The notes under the pieces: generated by a model
The model's input: the letters and a program-made list of their open reading frames with translations, nothing else
Told to the model about the DNA's origin: nothing
The model's database searches: none
Shown: positions 25,501-32,828 of the stretch, piece by piece
How positions within the stretch are numbered: the first letter of the stretch is position 1
Layout: the number at the start of each line of letters is the position of its first letter
Position numbers and translations under genes: made by a program
Assembly: GCA_045633505.1 (NCBI GenBank)
Contig: JAZQYK010000061.1
Span: 5,642-69,641, forward strand
Source of the DNA: Fimenecus sp045633505
GTDB taxonomy: Bacteria; Bacillota; Clostridia; Oscillospirales; Acutalibacteraceae
DNA: 64,000 nucleotides
Reading direction: 5' to 3'

Positions 25501-26707
25501 CTGTACAGGACTAATAAATATAAAAATACCAGATAGTGTAACTGGAATTGGTGAGTCTGCATTTTCTTATTGTTCTTCACTTGAAACAATAAATATTCCA
25601 AGTGAGATTACCTATATCAGAAAAAACACTTTCCGTTCTTGTGTTGAATTGACTCGTATAATTGTTCCTGACAAAGTGGAAATTATCGATGAATATGCAT
25701 TTGGCTATTGTAGTTCATTGATAGATATATGGTTGCCTACTAGCATAGATGTGCTTTGTGAAAATGCATTTTCATATAGTAATGCTTTTTCTACTGTGTA
25801 TTATGCTGGCACTGAAACAGAATGGAATAACATAACAATTGGTAAAAATCAACTTAATCATAGTGTGCAAATTCATTATAATGTTTCTGTTGAAGGAATA
25901 GATTCTCACTGGCAAGAATATTCAATTGATGCAACTTGTACAGTTGATGGTGAGTATGGCTATGAGTGTCCTTGTGGATATAAAGAAAGTACGGGTATTC
26001 CTGCACTTGAACACGAGTTTAACGAAGAATTTACAATCGACAAAGAACCAACTTATGATGAAACAGGTTCAAAATCACGACATTGTTCAAGATGTGATGA
26101 AGTGACCGATGTTACAGAAATTCCAATGCTTGAAGCTCTCAAAAACGGCTGGATAAACGAAAACAGCAAATGGGCATATTATGAAAACGGTGACAAAGTT
26201 ATAAATAGATGGATTAAAGACAGTGTAGGCTGGTGCTACGTAGGTGCTGATAGTTACTGTGTAACAAATTGTTGGAAAGCTGACTCACATGGCTGGTGTT
26301 ACCTTGATGCTAACGGCAGAATGGTAACTAACATGTGGGTTAAAGACAGCGTCGGTTGGTGCTATGTAGGTGCCGACGGCTACTGTGTAACAAACAAGTG
26401 GATGAAGGACAGCAAAGGCTGGGTTTATCTTGATGCTAACGGTAGAATGGCAACTAACCAATGGATTAAAGATACAGTAGGTTGGTGTTATGTTGGTGCT
26501 GACGGCTATTGTCTCACAAATGCTTGGGCAAAGGATAGTGTAGGCTGGTGTTACCTTGATGCAAACGGCAGAATGGTATATAGCAAATGGATACAATATA
26601 ATAACCAATGGTATTACCTTGACGAAAACGGCTATATGGTAACGGGTACTAAAGTTATTAACGGCAAAACATATAAATTCAACTCAAGCGGTGTTTGGCT
26701 TGGATAA
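22559..26707 (+). CDS. Giant secreted protein: metallophosphatase, BspA-type repeats, wall-binding repeats
   Basis: 1382 residues. A signal peptide (about 1-28) precedes a calcineurin-like metallophosphatase domain (about 140-340) with ISDTHIG, CGDLS, SGNHE, FMHLF and MHGHSH metal ligands. Then come DUF285-type repeats (about 500-700, MFKNC...L...D.S.), three 40-residue Cys-containing repeats (730-849, EPTCTEDGSK and CTVCGETLET), BspA leucine-rich repeats (about 905-1100, LP.s...I...AF..C..L) and about nine 20-residue choline-binding-type repeats at the end (GWCYVGADGYCVTN, GWCYLDANGRMVTN). This suggests a wall-attached enzyme or adhesin. Codon use is richer in A/T than its neighbours, especially in the middle. 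The substrate of the phosphatase domain is unknown. Confidence 0.88.
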   Translation: MQKRISVVLSFILTLILFLSILCIVTSANDSDFYNLEIFESCNETNYTLTLSGKISADTYTFRYEDAEGVLPDFDIICEFEVLEDTDEISYNGLILQNCAPESAEYVGVYNSEGVRVAFSDVDNLSSNIVGDKLYSFAAISDTHIGAKTADSDLINALTYFENDVVIKFTTICGDLSLAGTETNLDLYKSIVDTYTTKPVFAISGNHETNASFAPLAMDSLQAYTEQDLYYSFTYNNDVYIMMGMYSSYDNAEFAQGELQWLYETLEANLNKRCFLFMHLFPRDGSGDAVDLDLEGDMLNNTQGQVFYSLLSHYSNVIYMHGHSHQKFEIQEVNSMNTYDNVFGCHSIHIPSLAYPKYISNSKLVSDYSASEGYIVDVYEDRIVLRGRDFVLGKYLPIAQYSLDTTVQEIEENTYYDSTGIIYNCNSNVLKDGQSWYSSSFDKNDITKISFVNNYISTDYDECWDATISNSGQVMVYRNGSELVIVGNKNGILANKDSSQFFCDFKNLESIVGLENLNTSNITTIDSMFKNCYALKNVNLSALNNISFEQLNYVFSGCKSLEYIDISDWDLSNVKKYNGMFLDCLSLKNVVLSDNSSLKHESVYCSNMFKNCHSLTSFDFSVFDGKNVYLGSMFAGCKSLLSIDLNNITPLSTAYTFLNCTNLEAVFITKTFTTIDKYFLGNCPSIRYVFFSGTIEEWSTVTIDDSNAVITNLIVHCNSVGCTYGESIIDLEPTCTEDGSKHIECTVCGETLETITIEKLGHVSSDWITDLEPTCTEDGSKHIECTVCGETLETITIEKLGHISSDWITDLEPTCTEDGSKHIECTVCGETLETEIVERLGHDYSNEYTIDVEPTCYTDGSKSRHCTRCDSKTDITEVLATNHIDKCYCYEYEVVSETDKTIKITKYLGKEAKVEIPAIIDGYTVVAIGKSAFAENSTIISVEIPDTVKTICKNAFFLCYNLAKVVLPEGLTTIEYSAFSYCTGLINIKIPDSVTGIGESAFSYCSSLETINIPSEITYIRKNTFRSCVELTRIIVPDKVEIIDEYAFGYCSSLIDIWLPTSIDVLCENAFSYSNAFSTVYYAGTETEWNNITIGKNQLNHSVQIHYNVSVEGIDSHWQEYSIDATCTVDGEYGYECPCGYKESTGIPALEHEFNEEFTIDKEPTYDETGSKSRHCSRCDEVTDVTEIPMLEALKNGWINENSKWAYYENGDKVINRWIKDSVGWCYVGADSYCVTNCWKADSHGWCYLDANGRMVTNMWVKDSVGWCYVGADGYCVTNKWMKDSKGWVYLDANGRMATNQWIKDTVGWCYVGADGYCLTNAWAKDSVGWCYLDANGRMVYSKWIQYNNQWYYLDENGYMVTGTKVINGKTYKFNSSGVWLG
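24746..25105 (+). repeat. Three tandem 120-bp coding repeats
   Basis: Units begin at 24746, 24866 and 24986 with GACCTTGAACCAACATGTAC. The first two are almost identical over 120 bases; the third drifts in its last 50 bases. Each encodes 40 residues with two Cys (PTCTEDGSKHIECTVCGE). The near identity at silent sites points to recent duplication or gene conversion. Confidence 0.93.
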
Positions 26708-26711
26708 AAAA

Positions 26712-26751
26712 TTAAAGGGTAGAGAATTTAATCTCTACCCTTAATTTTTTT
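26712..26751. terminator. Bidirectional terminator between surface-protein gene and ackA
   Basis: TTAAAGGGTAGAGA / TCTCTACCCTTAA long stem with a T-run after it on the plus strand and an A-run (T on the minus strand) before it. Confidence 0.88.
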
Positions 26752-26762
26752 GTTTTATTGAA

Positions 26763-27983
26763 TTAAAGTGAATTTACAATATCTCTTGTATCTCTTGCGA
26801 TAACAAGTTCCTCGTTTGTAGGAAGAACATAAACTTTAACTTTTGAGTTTGCTGTTGAAAGTTCTCCTTCAGCACCTCTGATAAGTGTCTTACCGAATTC
26901 TTCATCAATTTCAATTCCAAGGAATGTAAGTTCTTTACAAACCTTTGCACGAATATCATCAGCATTTTCACCGATACCGCCTGTAAATACGATAGCGTCA
27001 ATACCATCCATTGCAGCAGTATAAGCACCGATGTATCTCTTAATCTGATATGCGAGAATATTTCTTGCAAGTGCACAGCGTTCGCCAAGACCTTTTTCAT
27101 TTGATGCGGCTTCTGCCTTAACATCACGGTCATCAGAACCAACACCTGAAATGCCAAGAATACCTGATTTTTTGTTAAGAAGTGTATCCATTTCCTTAAC
27201 TGAAAGGTTTTCTTTTTCCATAATGAAGAGAATTGCTGATGGGTCAACAGCACCGCAACGAGTACCCATAATAAGACCATCAAGTGGAGTAAGTCCCATT
27301 GTTGTGTCTATTACTTCACCGCCCTTAACAGCTGTGATTGATGAGCCGTTACCAAGGTGACAAGTAACAATTTTAAGGTCTTTGATATCTTTGCCCATAA
27401 CTTCTGCACATCTTGCACTTACAAAGCGGTGTGATGTACCGTGGAAACCATACTTACGAATCTGATATTTTTCATAGAATTCATAAGGAACAGGGAATGT
27501 ATATGCTTCAGCAGGCATTGTGCTGTGGAAGGCATTATCAAAAACAGCAACCTGTGGAACATCTTTGCCGAAAAGTTCAATACTTGCATTGATACCCTGA
27601 ATGTGAGCAGGGTTGTGAAGTGGAGCTAAAGCACACAATTCTTCAATACCCTTAATAACTTCATCAGTAACGAGCATACTCTTGTTGAAAAGAGAACCGC
27701 CCTGAACGACACGGTGACCAACGGCAGTAATTTCGCTGATGTCGTCAATTACCTTGTAATCACCCTCAGTAAGAACCCTTTTAACTTCTGCAAAAGCAGC
27801 AGTATGATTCTTCATTGGTACTTCATATTCAACTTTTTGTCCGTCAGGAGTTTTGAAACTGATACAAGCGTTATCAGAACCAACTCTTTCACAAATACCT
27901 TTTGCGATAACTTCTTCATTCGTCATATCAATAAGCTGATATTTGAGTGATGAGCTACCTGCGTTAATAACAAGAATTTTCAT
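26763..27983 (-). CDS. ackA: Acetate kinase
   Basis: Makes ATP and acetate from acetyl phosphate in fermentation, reversible. 406 residues, normal length. The N-terminal KILVINAGSSSLKYQL phosphate loop, HRVVQGG, GFHGTSHRFVS, LGNGSSITAV and FTGGIGENA motifs are all present. ATG 27983 has GGAGG upstream; longer in-frame starts would run through the promoter region. Phosphotransacetylase is not adjacent. It is divergent from tmcAL with a consensus-like promoter in between. Confidence 0.97.
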   Translation of the reverse strand: MKILVINAGSSSLKYQLIDMTNEEVIAKGICERVGSDNACISFKTPDGQKVEYEVPMKNHTAAFAEVKRVLTEGDYKVIDDISEITAVGHRVVQGGSLFNKSMLVTDEVIKGIEELCALAPLHNPAHIQGINASIELFGKDVPQVAVFDNAFHSTMPAEAYTFPVPYEFYEKYQIRKYGFHGTSHRFVSARCAEVMGKDIKDLKIVTCHLGNGSSITAVKGGEVIDTTMGLTPLDGLIMGTRCGAVDPSAILFIMEKENLSVKEMDTLLNKKSGILGISGVGSDDRDVKAEAASNEKGLGERCALARNILAYQIKRYIGAYTAAMDGIDAIVFTGGIGENADDIRAKVCKELTFLGIEIDEEFGKTLIRGAEGELSTANSKVKVYVLPTNEELVIARDTRDIVNSL

Positions 27984-28037
27984 TATTCTTTTCCTCCGTT
28001 TTTTACTTTTTTCTTGAAGTAAAATCAAATCTATATT

Positions 28038-28066
28038 ATTATATACTTGTATTTGTTTAATTTCAA
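28038..28066 (-). promoter_or_regulatory. Sigma-A promoter of ackA
   Basis: Minus strand TTGAAA (28066-28061), 17-base spacer, TATAAT (28043-28038). It lies 55 bases before the ackA start. Confidence 0.78.
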
Positions 28067-28096
28067 GTGATTTTCTTCAATTAGTGAGGTTAATTT

Positions 28097-29272
28097 ATGT
28101 CAGTTATAGGTATTATTTGCGAATTCAATCCTTTTCATAACGGTCACAAGTATTTAATTGACTCTGTGAAAAAAGACGGCGACACCGTTGTGTGTGTAAT
28201 GAGCGGCAACTTCGTTCAACGCGGTGAACCTGCTGTTATTCCGAAAGAAGTACGAACTGAAGCGGCACTTTTGAACGGCGCGGATATTGTTCTTGAATTG
28301 CCTTTCGTTTATGCAACCGCTTCTGCAGAATTGTTTGCTCAAAGTGCGGTGAAAATGCTCAATGATTTCGGTTGTGATAAAATTGCCTTCGGTACGGAAA
28401 ATGCAGATGAAACTCTGCTCGAAAATGCAGTGGACGTTCTTCTGTCCGACAATTTTCAAAAAGAAGTTTTGAATGAATTGCAAAATGGAGTAAGTTATCC
28501 AACTGCAAGACAGACGGTTTTTAATAAATATAACAGTGAAACAGATATTTCAACTCCGAACAATATTCTTGCAATTGAATATATAAAAGCAATAAGAAAC
28601 TTAAACTCCGATATGGCGCCGATTGTGATTAAACGAAAGGGCGCAGGGTATAATGAGAATACTGCAATTGAAAACTTTGCTTCAGCAACTCATATCCGCA
28701 ATCTCATAAATGATAATGAAAATTACGGTGACTATATCCCTGAAAATCTAATTGAATTGTATAGTGACACAATCAATAACGGAATGATAGTATCAAAAGA
28801 GAAATATAATATTGCCGCTTTGAGTGTTTTAAGGAATTCCTTAAATGGTAATTTAAGTAATATTGCCAACGTTTCTGAAGGATTAGAAAACAGAATTGCT
28901 GAAGCAATAAAATCCAACGTTGAATTAAATGACGTTTATGATAATGCAAAAACAAAGAGATATACCCATTCAAGAATAAGAAGAGCGGTTCTGTCAATGA
29001 TTATGGGGATAAACGCAGACGACTTAAAAATTCAGGTGCCATATTGCAGGCTTTTAGGCTTTAACAGTAAATGTGGGACCGTAATGGGTGAACTTGTTAA
29101 AAACGCAAAAATGCCGTTTGTCGCATCATATTCAGACGTTGTCCGTTTATCAAACGACGAAGCAAACAGAATTTTTGAAATTGAAAATAAGTCAACAGAT
29201 TTTTACAATCTAATATTGCAAAATTCACTTAATTGTTCAACAGAAATGAAATTTATGCCGATAAAATTGTAA
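28097..29272 (+). CDS. tmcAL: tRNA(Met) cytidine acetate ligase TmcAL (YlbM)
   Basis: Uses acetate and ATP, through acetyl-AMP, to make N4-acetylcytidine at C34 of elongator tRNA-Met. 391 residues. The nucleotidyl-transfer motif is at the N-terminus (CEFNPFHNGHKYLI), followed by VMSGNFVQRGEPAV and IAFGTEN. The C-terminal part has RYTHSRIRRAVLSMIMGI, a family signature. The ATG has GTGAGGTTAATTT ahead. It is divergent from ackA, whose product is acetate, a functional match that recurs in Firmicutes. About 90 bases follow before the rpiR gene with several CTTGC words but no clear terminator. Confidence 0.93.
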   Translation: MSVIGIICEFNPFHNGHKYLIDSVKKDGDTVVCVMSGNFVQRGEPAVIPKEVRTEAALLNGADIVLELPFVYATASAELFAQSAVKMLNDFGCDKIAFGTENADETLLENAVDVLLSDNFQKEVLNELQNGVSYPTARQTVFNKYNSETDISTPNNILAIEYIKAIRNLNSDMAPIVIKRKGAGYNENTAIENFASATHIRNLINDNENYGDYIPENLIELYSDTINNGMIVSKEKYNIAALSVLRNSLNGNLSNIANVSEGLENRIAEAIKSNVELNDVYDNAKTKRYTHSRIRRAVLSMIMGINADDLKIQVPYCRLLGFNSKCGTVMGELVKNAKMPFVASYSDVVRLSNDEANRIFEIENKSTDFYNLILQNSLNCSTEMKFMPIKL

Positions 29273-29365
29273 TTTGCAGGAAATCTTGCAAAATTACTTG
29301 CTTTTTTCTTGCAAAAAAGGTATATTTGTTTGAGTATGAATATTTATTATTCGAGGTGAATTGCT

Positions 29366-30241
29366 TTGAAAAGTTTTATATTATCCAAGGTTGATTTATC
29401 AAATAAAAAACTTTCTAAAAGTCACAAAAAAATAGTTGAATATATAACAGAGAATTTTGATAAAGCTGCATTTATGACGGCTTCAAAACTTGGTGAAAAA
29501 GTAGGAATAAGTGAATCAACCGTTGTTCGTTTTGCAACTGAAATGGGCTTTAAAGGCTATCCTGAATTGCAAAAAGAGCTTCAACAGATGATAAAATCTA
29601 AACTTACGGCAGTTCAACGAATGGAAGTTTCAAGTACGCTTATCGGTGAGCAAGATGCAATAAAGAAGGTTTTAAACGGCGATATTGAGCTTATCAGAAA
29701 AACTTTGGAAAACGTATCGACTGACGAATTTGCGAAATCGGTTGATATTATAAATAAAGCACGAAAAATTTATATACTCGGTGTCAGAAGCTCTGCTGCT
29801 CTTGCAAGTTTTCTGTATTTTTATCTTAATCAGGTTTTTGAAAACGTTGTGCTGATAGATACAACAAGCGGAAGTGAAATGTTTGAACAGATGTTCAGAA
29901 TCAGTGAAAATGACGTTTGTGTTGCCATTAGCTTCCCGCGTTATTCAAAACAAACCATCAATGCTTTAAGATTTATAAGTGACCGTGGCACGAAAATAAT
30001 TGCAATTACTGATTCTGTGGATTCTCCTATTGCAGAATATGCAGACAGACTTTTGGTTGCAAAAAGTGATATGGTTTCAGTCGTTGACTCGCTGGTAGCT
30101 CCGCTGAGCCTTATAAATGCATTGATTGTTGCCGTTACGTTCAGCAAACGTGAAGAAGTATATAACAATTTTAATAAACTTGAAAGTATCTGGGACGAAT
30201 ATCAGGTTTATGACAAATCAGACGAGGCAAATAATGAGTAG
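29366..30241 (+). CDS. RpiR/MurR family transcriptional regulator
   Basis: 291 residues: an N-terminal HTH_6 domain (about 1-80; ASKLGEKVGISESTVVRFA) and a C-terminal SIS sugar-phosphate-binding domain (about 120-255; IYILGVRSSAALASF, VAISFPRYSKQTINA). Such regulators sense sugar phosphates such as MurNAc-6P or other phosphosugars. TTG 29366 follows GAGGTG by 7 bases. The CTTGC words upstream (29285-29312) might form an operator, but this is speculative. It overlaps the next gene by 8 bases, so its own target is not clear from context. Confidence 0.9.
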   Translation: MKSFILSKVDLSNKKLSKSHKKIVEYITENFDKAAFMTASKLGEKVGISESTVVRFATEMGFKGYPELQKELQQMIKSKLTAVQRMEVSSTLIGEQDAIKKVLNGDIELIRKTLENVSTDEFAKSVDIINKARKIYILGVRSSAALASFLYFYLNQVFENVVLIDTTSGSEMFEQMFRISENDVCVAISFPRYSKQTINALRFISDRGTKIIAITDSVDSPIAEYADRLLVAKSDMVSVVDSLVAPLSLINALIVAVTFSKREEVYNNFNKLESIWDEYQVYDKSDEANNE

Positions 30242-31472
30242 AAAAGTTATAGTAATCGGCGCGGGTGCTTCAGGTACGATTGCCTCAGGCATTGCCGCAC
30301 AAAACGGAGCAGACGTTCTGCTTTTAGAGCGCAACGAAAAAATTGCGCGAAAAGTTATGATTACGGGTAAAGGCAGATGTAACGTAACGAATAACGTCAG
30401 TGATGTGCAGGAGTTCATTCAGAACGTTCCAGGTAACGGAAGATTTTTATACAGCGCCTTCTCAAGTTTCAGTTCTCAGGACACTATGGACTTCTTTGAA
30501 AGCTACGGTGTACCGCTGAAGGTTGAAAGAGGCAACAGAGTGTTTCCCGTAAGTGATAAAGCCGTTGACGTTGTTGACGCTTTAAATAAATTTATTTCAC
30601 AGAATAACGTGAAAAGAAAAACAGAACGTGCAGTATCATTGTTGATTGACAATAACGAAATTAAAGGTGTTGTAACAGACCTTGGTAATGAATATTACGC
30701 AGATGCCGTTATAATTGCGACGGGTGGCTTGTCTTATCCCAAAACAGGCTCAAGCGGTGACGGTTACGCTTTGGCTAAATCGGCAGGTCATACTGTTACT
30801 GAATTGAGACCGTCATTGTCGGCGCTTGTGTGTCGCGAAGGTATTTGCAGTGAGTGTATGGGATTATCACTTAAAAACGTTGCAATAAAGATTTTTGATA
30901 CACAGAAGAAAAAAGAAATTTATGACGATTTCGGTGAAATGCTGTTTACACATTTTGGCGTTTCAGGACCAATGATTTTGTCAGCAAGCGCTCATCTTCG
31001 CAATATGGAAAAAGAGAGATATGAAATATTACTCGATTTGAAACCTGCATTGACTCACGAAAAATTAGATGCACGAATTCTGCGTGATTTTTCAGAGAAC
31101 AGCAATAAATCAATTTCAAACGTTTTGGCATCGCTTTTACCAAAATCAATGATAATGCCGATTCTTAAAATGGCACAGATTAAGCCGTCTGAAAAAGCAA
31201 ATCAGATTACGAAGGAAATGCGGAAAAAACTTGTTGATACGGTAAAAGCTGTAAAATTAACCGTTATGGATTTTAACGATATTTCCGAAGCAATTGTTAC
31301 TTCGGGCGGCGTGAAAACAAGTGAAATCAACCCGAAAACTATGGAAAGCAAACTCTGCAAGGGATTGTTTTTCGCAGGTGAGGTAATTGACTGTGACGGA
31401 TATACGGGTGGATTTAATCTTCAAATAGCATTTTCAACCGGTTATTTAGCCGGTCAAAATTCAGCAATTTAA
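30234..31472 (+). CDS. HI0933/YhiN-type NAD(P)/FAD-dependent oxidoreductase
   Basis: 412 residues. The N-terminal FAD-binding motif VIVIGAGASGTIASGIAA is followed by RKVMITGKGRCNVTN, the signature of the HI0933-like family, ATGGLSYPKTGSSGDGY, and the C-terminal TSGGVKTSEINPKTMESKL and FAGEVIDCDGYTGGFNLQ. The family includes BaiN, reported to act on bile acid intermediates, but most members have no known substrate. ATG 30234 overlaps the regulator gene by 8 bases; GACGAGG serves as the ribosome binding site. It is followed 45 bases later by cmk. Confidence 0.9.
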   Translation: MSRKVIVIGAGASGTIASGIAAQNGADVLLLERNEKIARKVMITGKGRCNVTNNVSDVQEFIQNVPGNGRFLYSAFSSFSSQDTMDFFESYGVPLKVERGNRVFPVSDKAVDVVDALNKFISQNNVKRKTERAVSLLIDNNEIKGVVTDLGNEYYADAVIIATGGLSYPKTGSSGDGYALAKSAGHTVTELRPSLSALVCREGICSECMGLSLKNVAIKIFDTQKKKEIYDDFGEMLFTHFGVSGPMILSASAHLRNMEKERYEILLDLKPALTHEKLDARILRDFSENSNKSISNVLASLLPKSMIMPILKMAQIKPSEKANQITKEMRKKLVDTVKAVKLTVMDFNDISEAIVTSGGVKTSEINPKTMESKLCKGLFFAGEVIDCDGYTGGFNLQIAFSTGYLAGQNSAI

Positions 31473-31517
31473 TAAAATGTTTACACAATAATAATTATTT
31501 TAAGGGAGAAATATGTT

Positions 31518-32180
31518 ATGATTAATGTTGCAATTGACGGACCTGCCGGTGCAGGAAAAAGTACCGTTGCTCGTGCAGCGGCACAAAAATTAGGCTATAT
31601 TTACGTTGATACTGGTGCGCTTTACAGAGCAATTGGCGTGTATTGCCTTAGAAATTCAATAGTTACGACTGACGCTGATGCAGTAGGCGCAATCCTTGCT
31701 GACGTGACGGTTGAACTTAAATTCATCGATGGCGTGCAACACGTGTTTTTGAACGGCGATGACGTTTCAGTTGAAATCAGACTTCCTGAGGCTTCAATGG
31801 CAGCGTCAAACGTTTCAGCAATTCCTGCCGTACGTGCATTTTTGTTTGATTTACAGAGAAATATTGCCGCAAGCAACAACTGCCTTATGGACGGAAGAGA
31901 TATCGGTACGGTAGTTCTTCCTGATGCACAAGTTAAAATCTTCTTGACTGCTGACCCTGAAGAAAGAGCGATGAGAAGATTTAAGGAGCTTCAGGAAAAA
32001 GGCAGTAACGTTACTTTTGAAGAAGTGCTTGAAGATTTAAAGGTGAGAGATTATAACGACTCACATCGTGAAATCGCACCGTTAAAACCCGCTGAAGATT
32101 CCGTAATCGTTAACACAACGGGAATGACTCTTGAAGAATCAATTGATACGATTGTAAGAACAGTTGAGGAGAAAATATAA
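31518..32180 (+). CDS. cmk: Cytidylate kinase
   Basis: Phosphorylates CMP and dCMP. 220 residues with the P-loop GPAGAGKST (about 8-16), VDTGALYRAIG, and NCLMDGRDIGTVVLPDA, which are the CMP-binding blocks. The start is ATG 31518 after AAGGGAGAAA. It heads the cmk-plsC-ispH/S1 operon, an order widely kept in Clostridia. Confidence 0.96.
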   Translation: MINVAIDGPAGAGKSTVARAAAQKLGYIYVDTGALYRAIGVYCLRNSIVTTDADAVGAILADVTVELKFIDGVQHVFLNGDDVSVEIRLPEASMAASNVSAIPAVRAFLFDLQRNIAASNNCLMDGRDIGTVVLPDAQVKIFLTADPEERAMRRFKELQEKGSNVTFEEVLEDLKVRDYNDSHREIAPLKPAEDSVIVNTTGMTLEESIDTIVRTVEEKI

Positions 32181-32828
32181 ATGTCCGTAACCCCAAAATT
32201 TGATTACACAAAATTTAATAAATATAAAATGATGGATGTAATCAGACCCGTTGGCAATCTGTTTTGCAAGACCTATTATAAAGTTGAATTTGAAGGACTT
32301 GAAAATATTGACCGTCAGGGTGGATTTATTATTGCACCGAATCACGTTACAGAATTTGACCCATTGTTTATTGCGATGGCTTCTAAGCGATTGTTTTACT
32401 ATATTGCAAAATATGAACTTTTTGAAAACGCTTTGCTTAATAAAGCCATCACTCACCTTAACGGATTTCCGATTGTGAGGGGAAAAGGCGATATGGTTGC
32501 AATCAACTATGCCGTTGAGCTTGTAAAACGCGGCGAAGTTCTTTGCATTTTCCCCGAGGGCACTCGTTCTGAAGACGGTACACCTCAAAAAGCAAAATCA
32601 GGTGTCGGCTTTATTGCGCGAAAAACGGGTGCTGATATAATTCCTACTGCGATTTATATGGAAGACAGACATAAAAAAGGCTCAAAGGTTATTATAAAGT
32701 TTGGAAAAGCCATTGAATATAAAGATATGGGCTTTACAGATGGCGGAAAAACAAAAGAAAACAAAGCAGTTGCAAGCAGGGTAATGGATGAAATAACTGC
32801 TCTTTGGGAGGAATGTAGGTGCAGATAA
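32181..32828 (+). CDS. plsC: 1-acyl-sn-glycerol-3-phosphate acyltransferase
   Basis: Adds the second acyl chain in phosphatidic acid synthesis at the membrane. 215 residues. The acyltransferase motifs are NHVTEFD (HX4D catalytic pair), a GFPIVRGKGD substrate-binding block and FPEGTRSEDG. It starts immediately after the cmk stop, with GAGGAG in the cmk end as the ribosome binding site. It overlaps ispH/S1 by 10 bases. Confidence 0.93.
   Translation: MSVTPKFDYTKFNKYKMMDVIRPVGNLFCKTYYKVEFEGLENIDRQGGFIIAPNHVTEFDPLFIAMASKRLFYYIAKYELFENALLNKAITHLNGFPIVRGKGDMVAINYAVELVKRGEVLCIFPEGTRSEDGTPQKAKSGVGFIARKTGADIIPTAIYMEDRHKKGSKVIIKFGKAIEYKDMGFTDGGKTKENKAVASRVMDEITALWEECRCR

Noticed and set aside
26774..27283. 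169-residue alternative frame inside ackA
   Set aside because: Same strand as ackA in another frame, no family features; ackA covers the region fully.
29272..29345. CTTGC words before the rpiR gene as an operator array
   Set aside because: Spacing is irregular (two to three words only) and the A/T-rich context makes chance likely.
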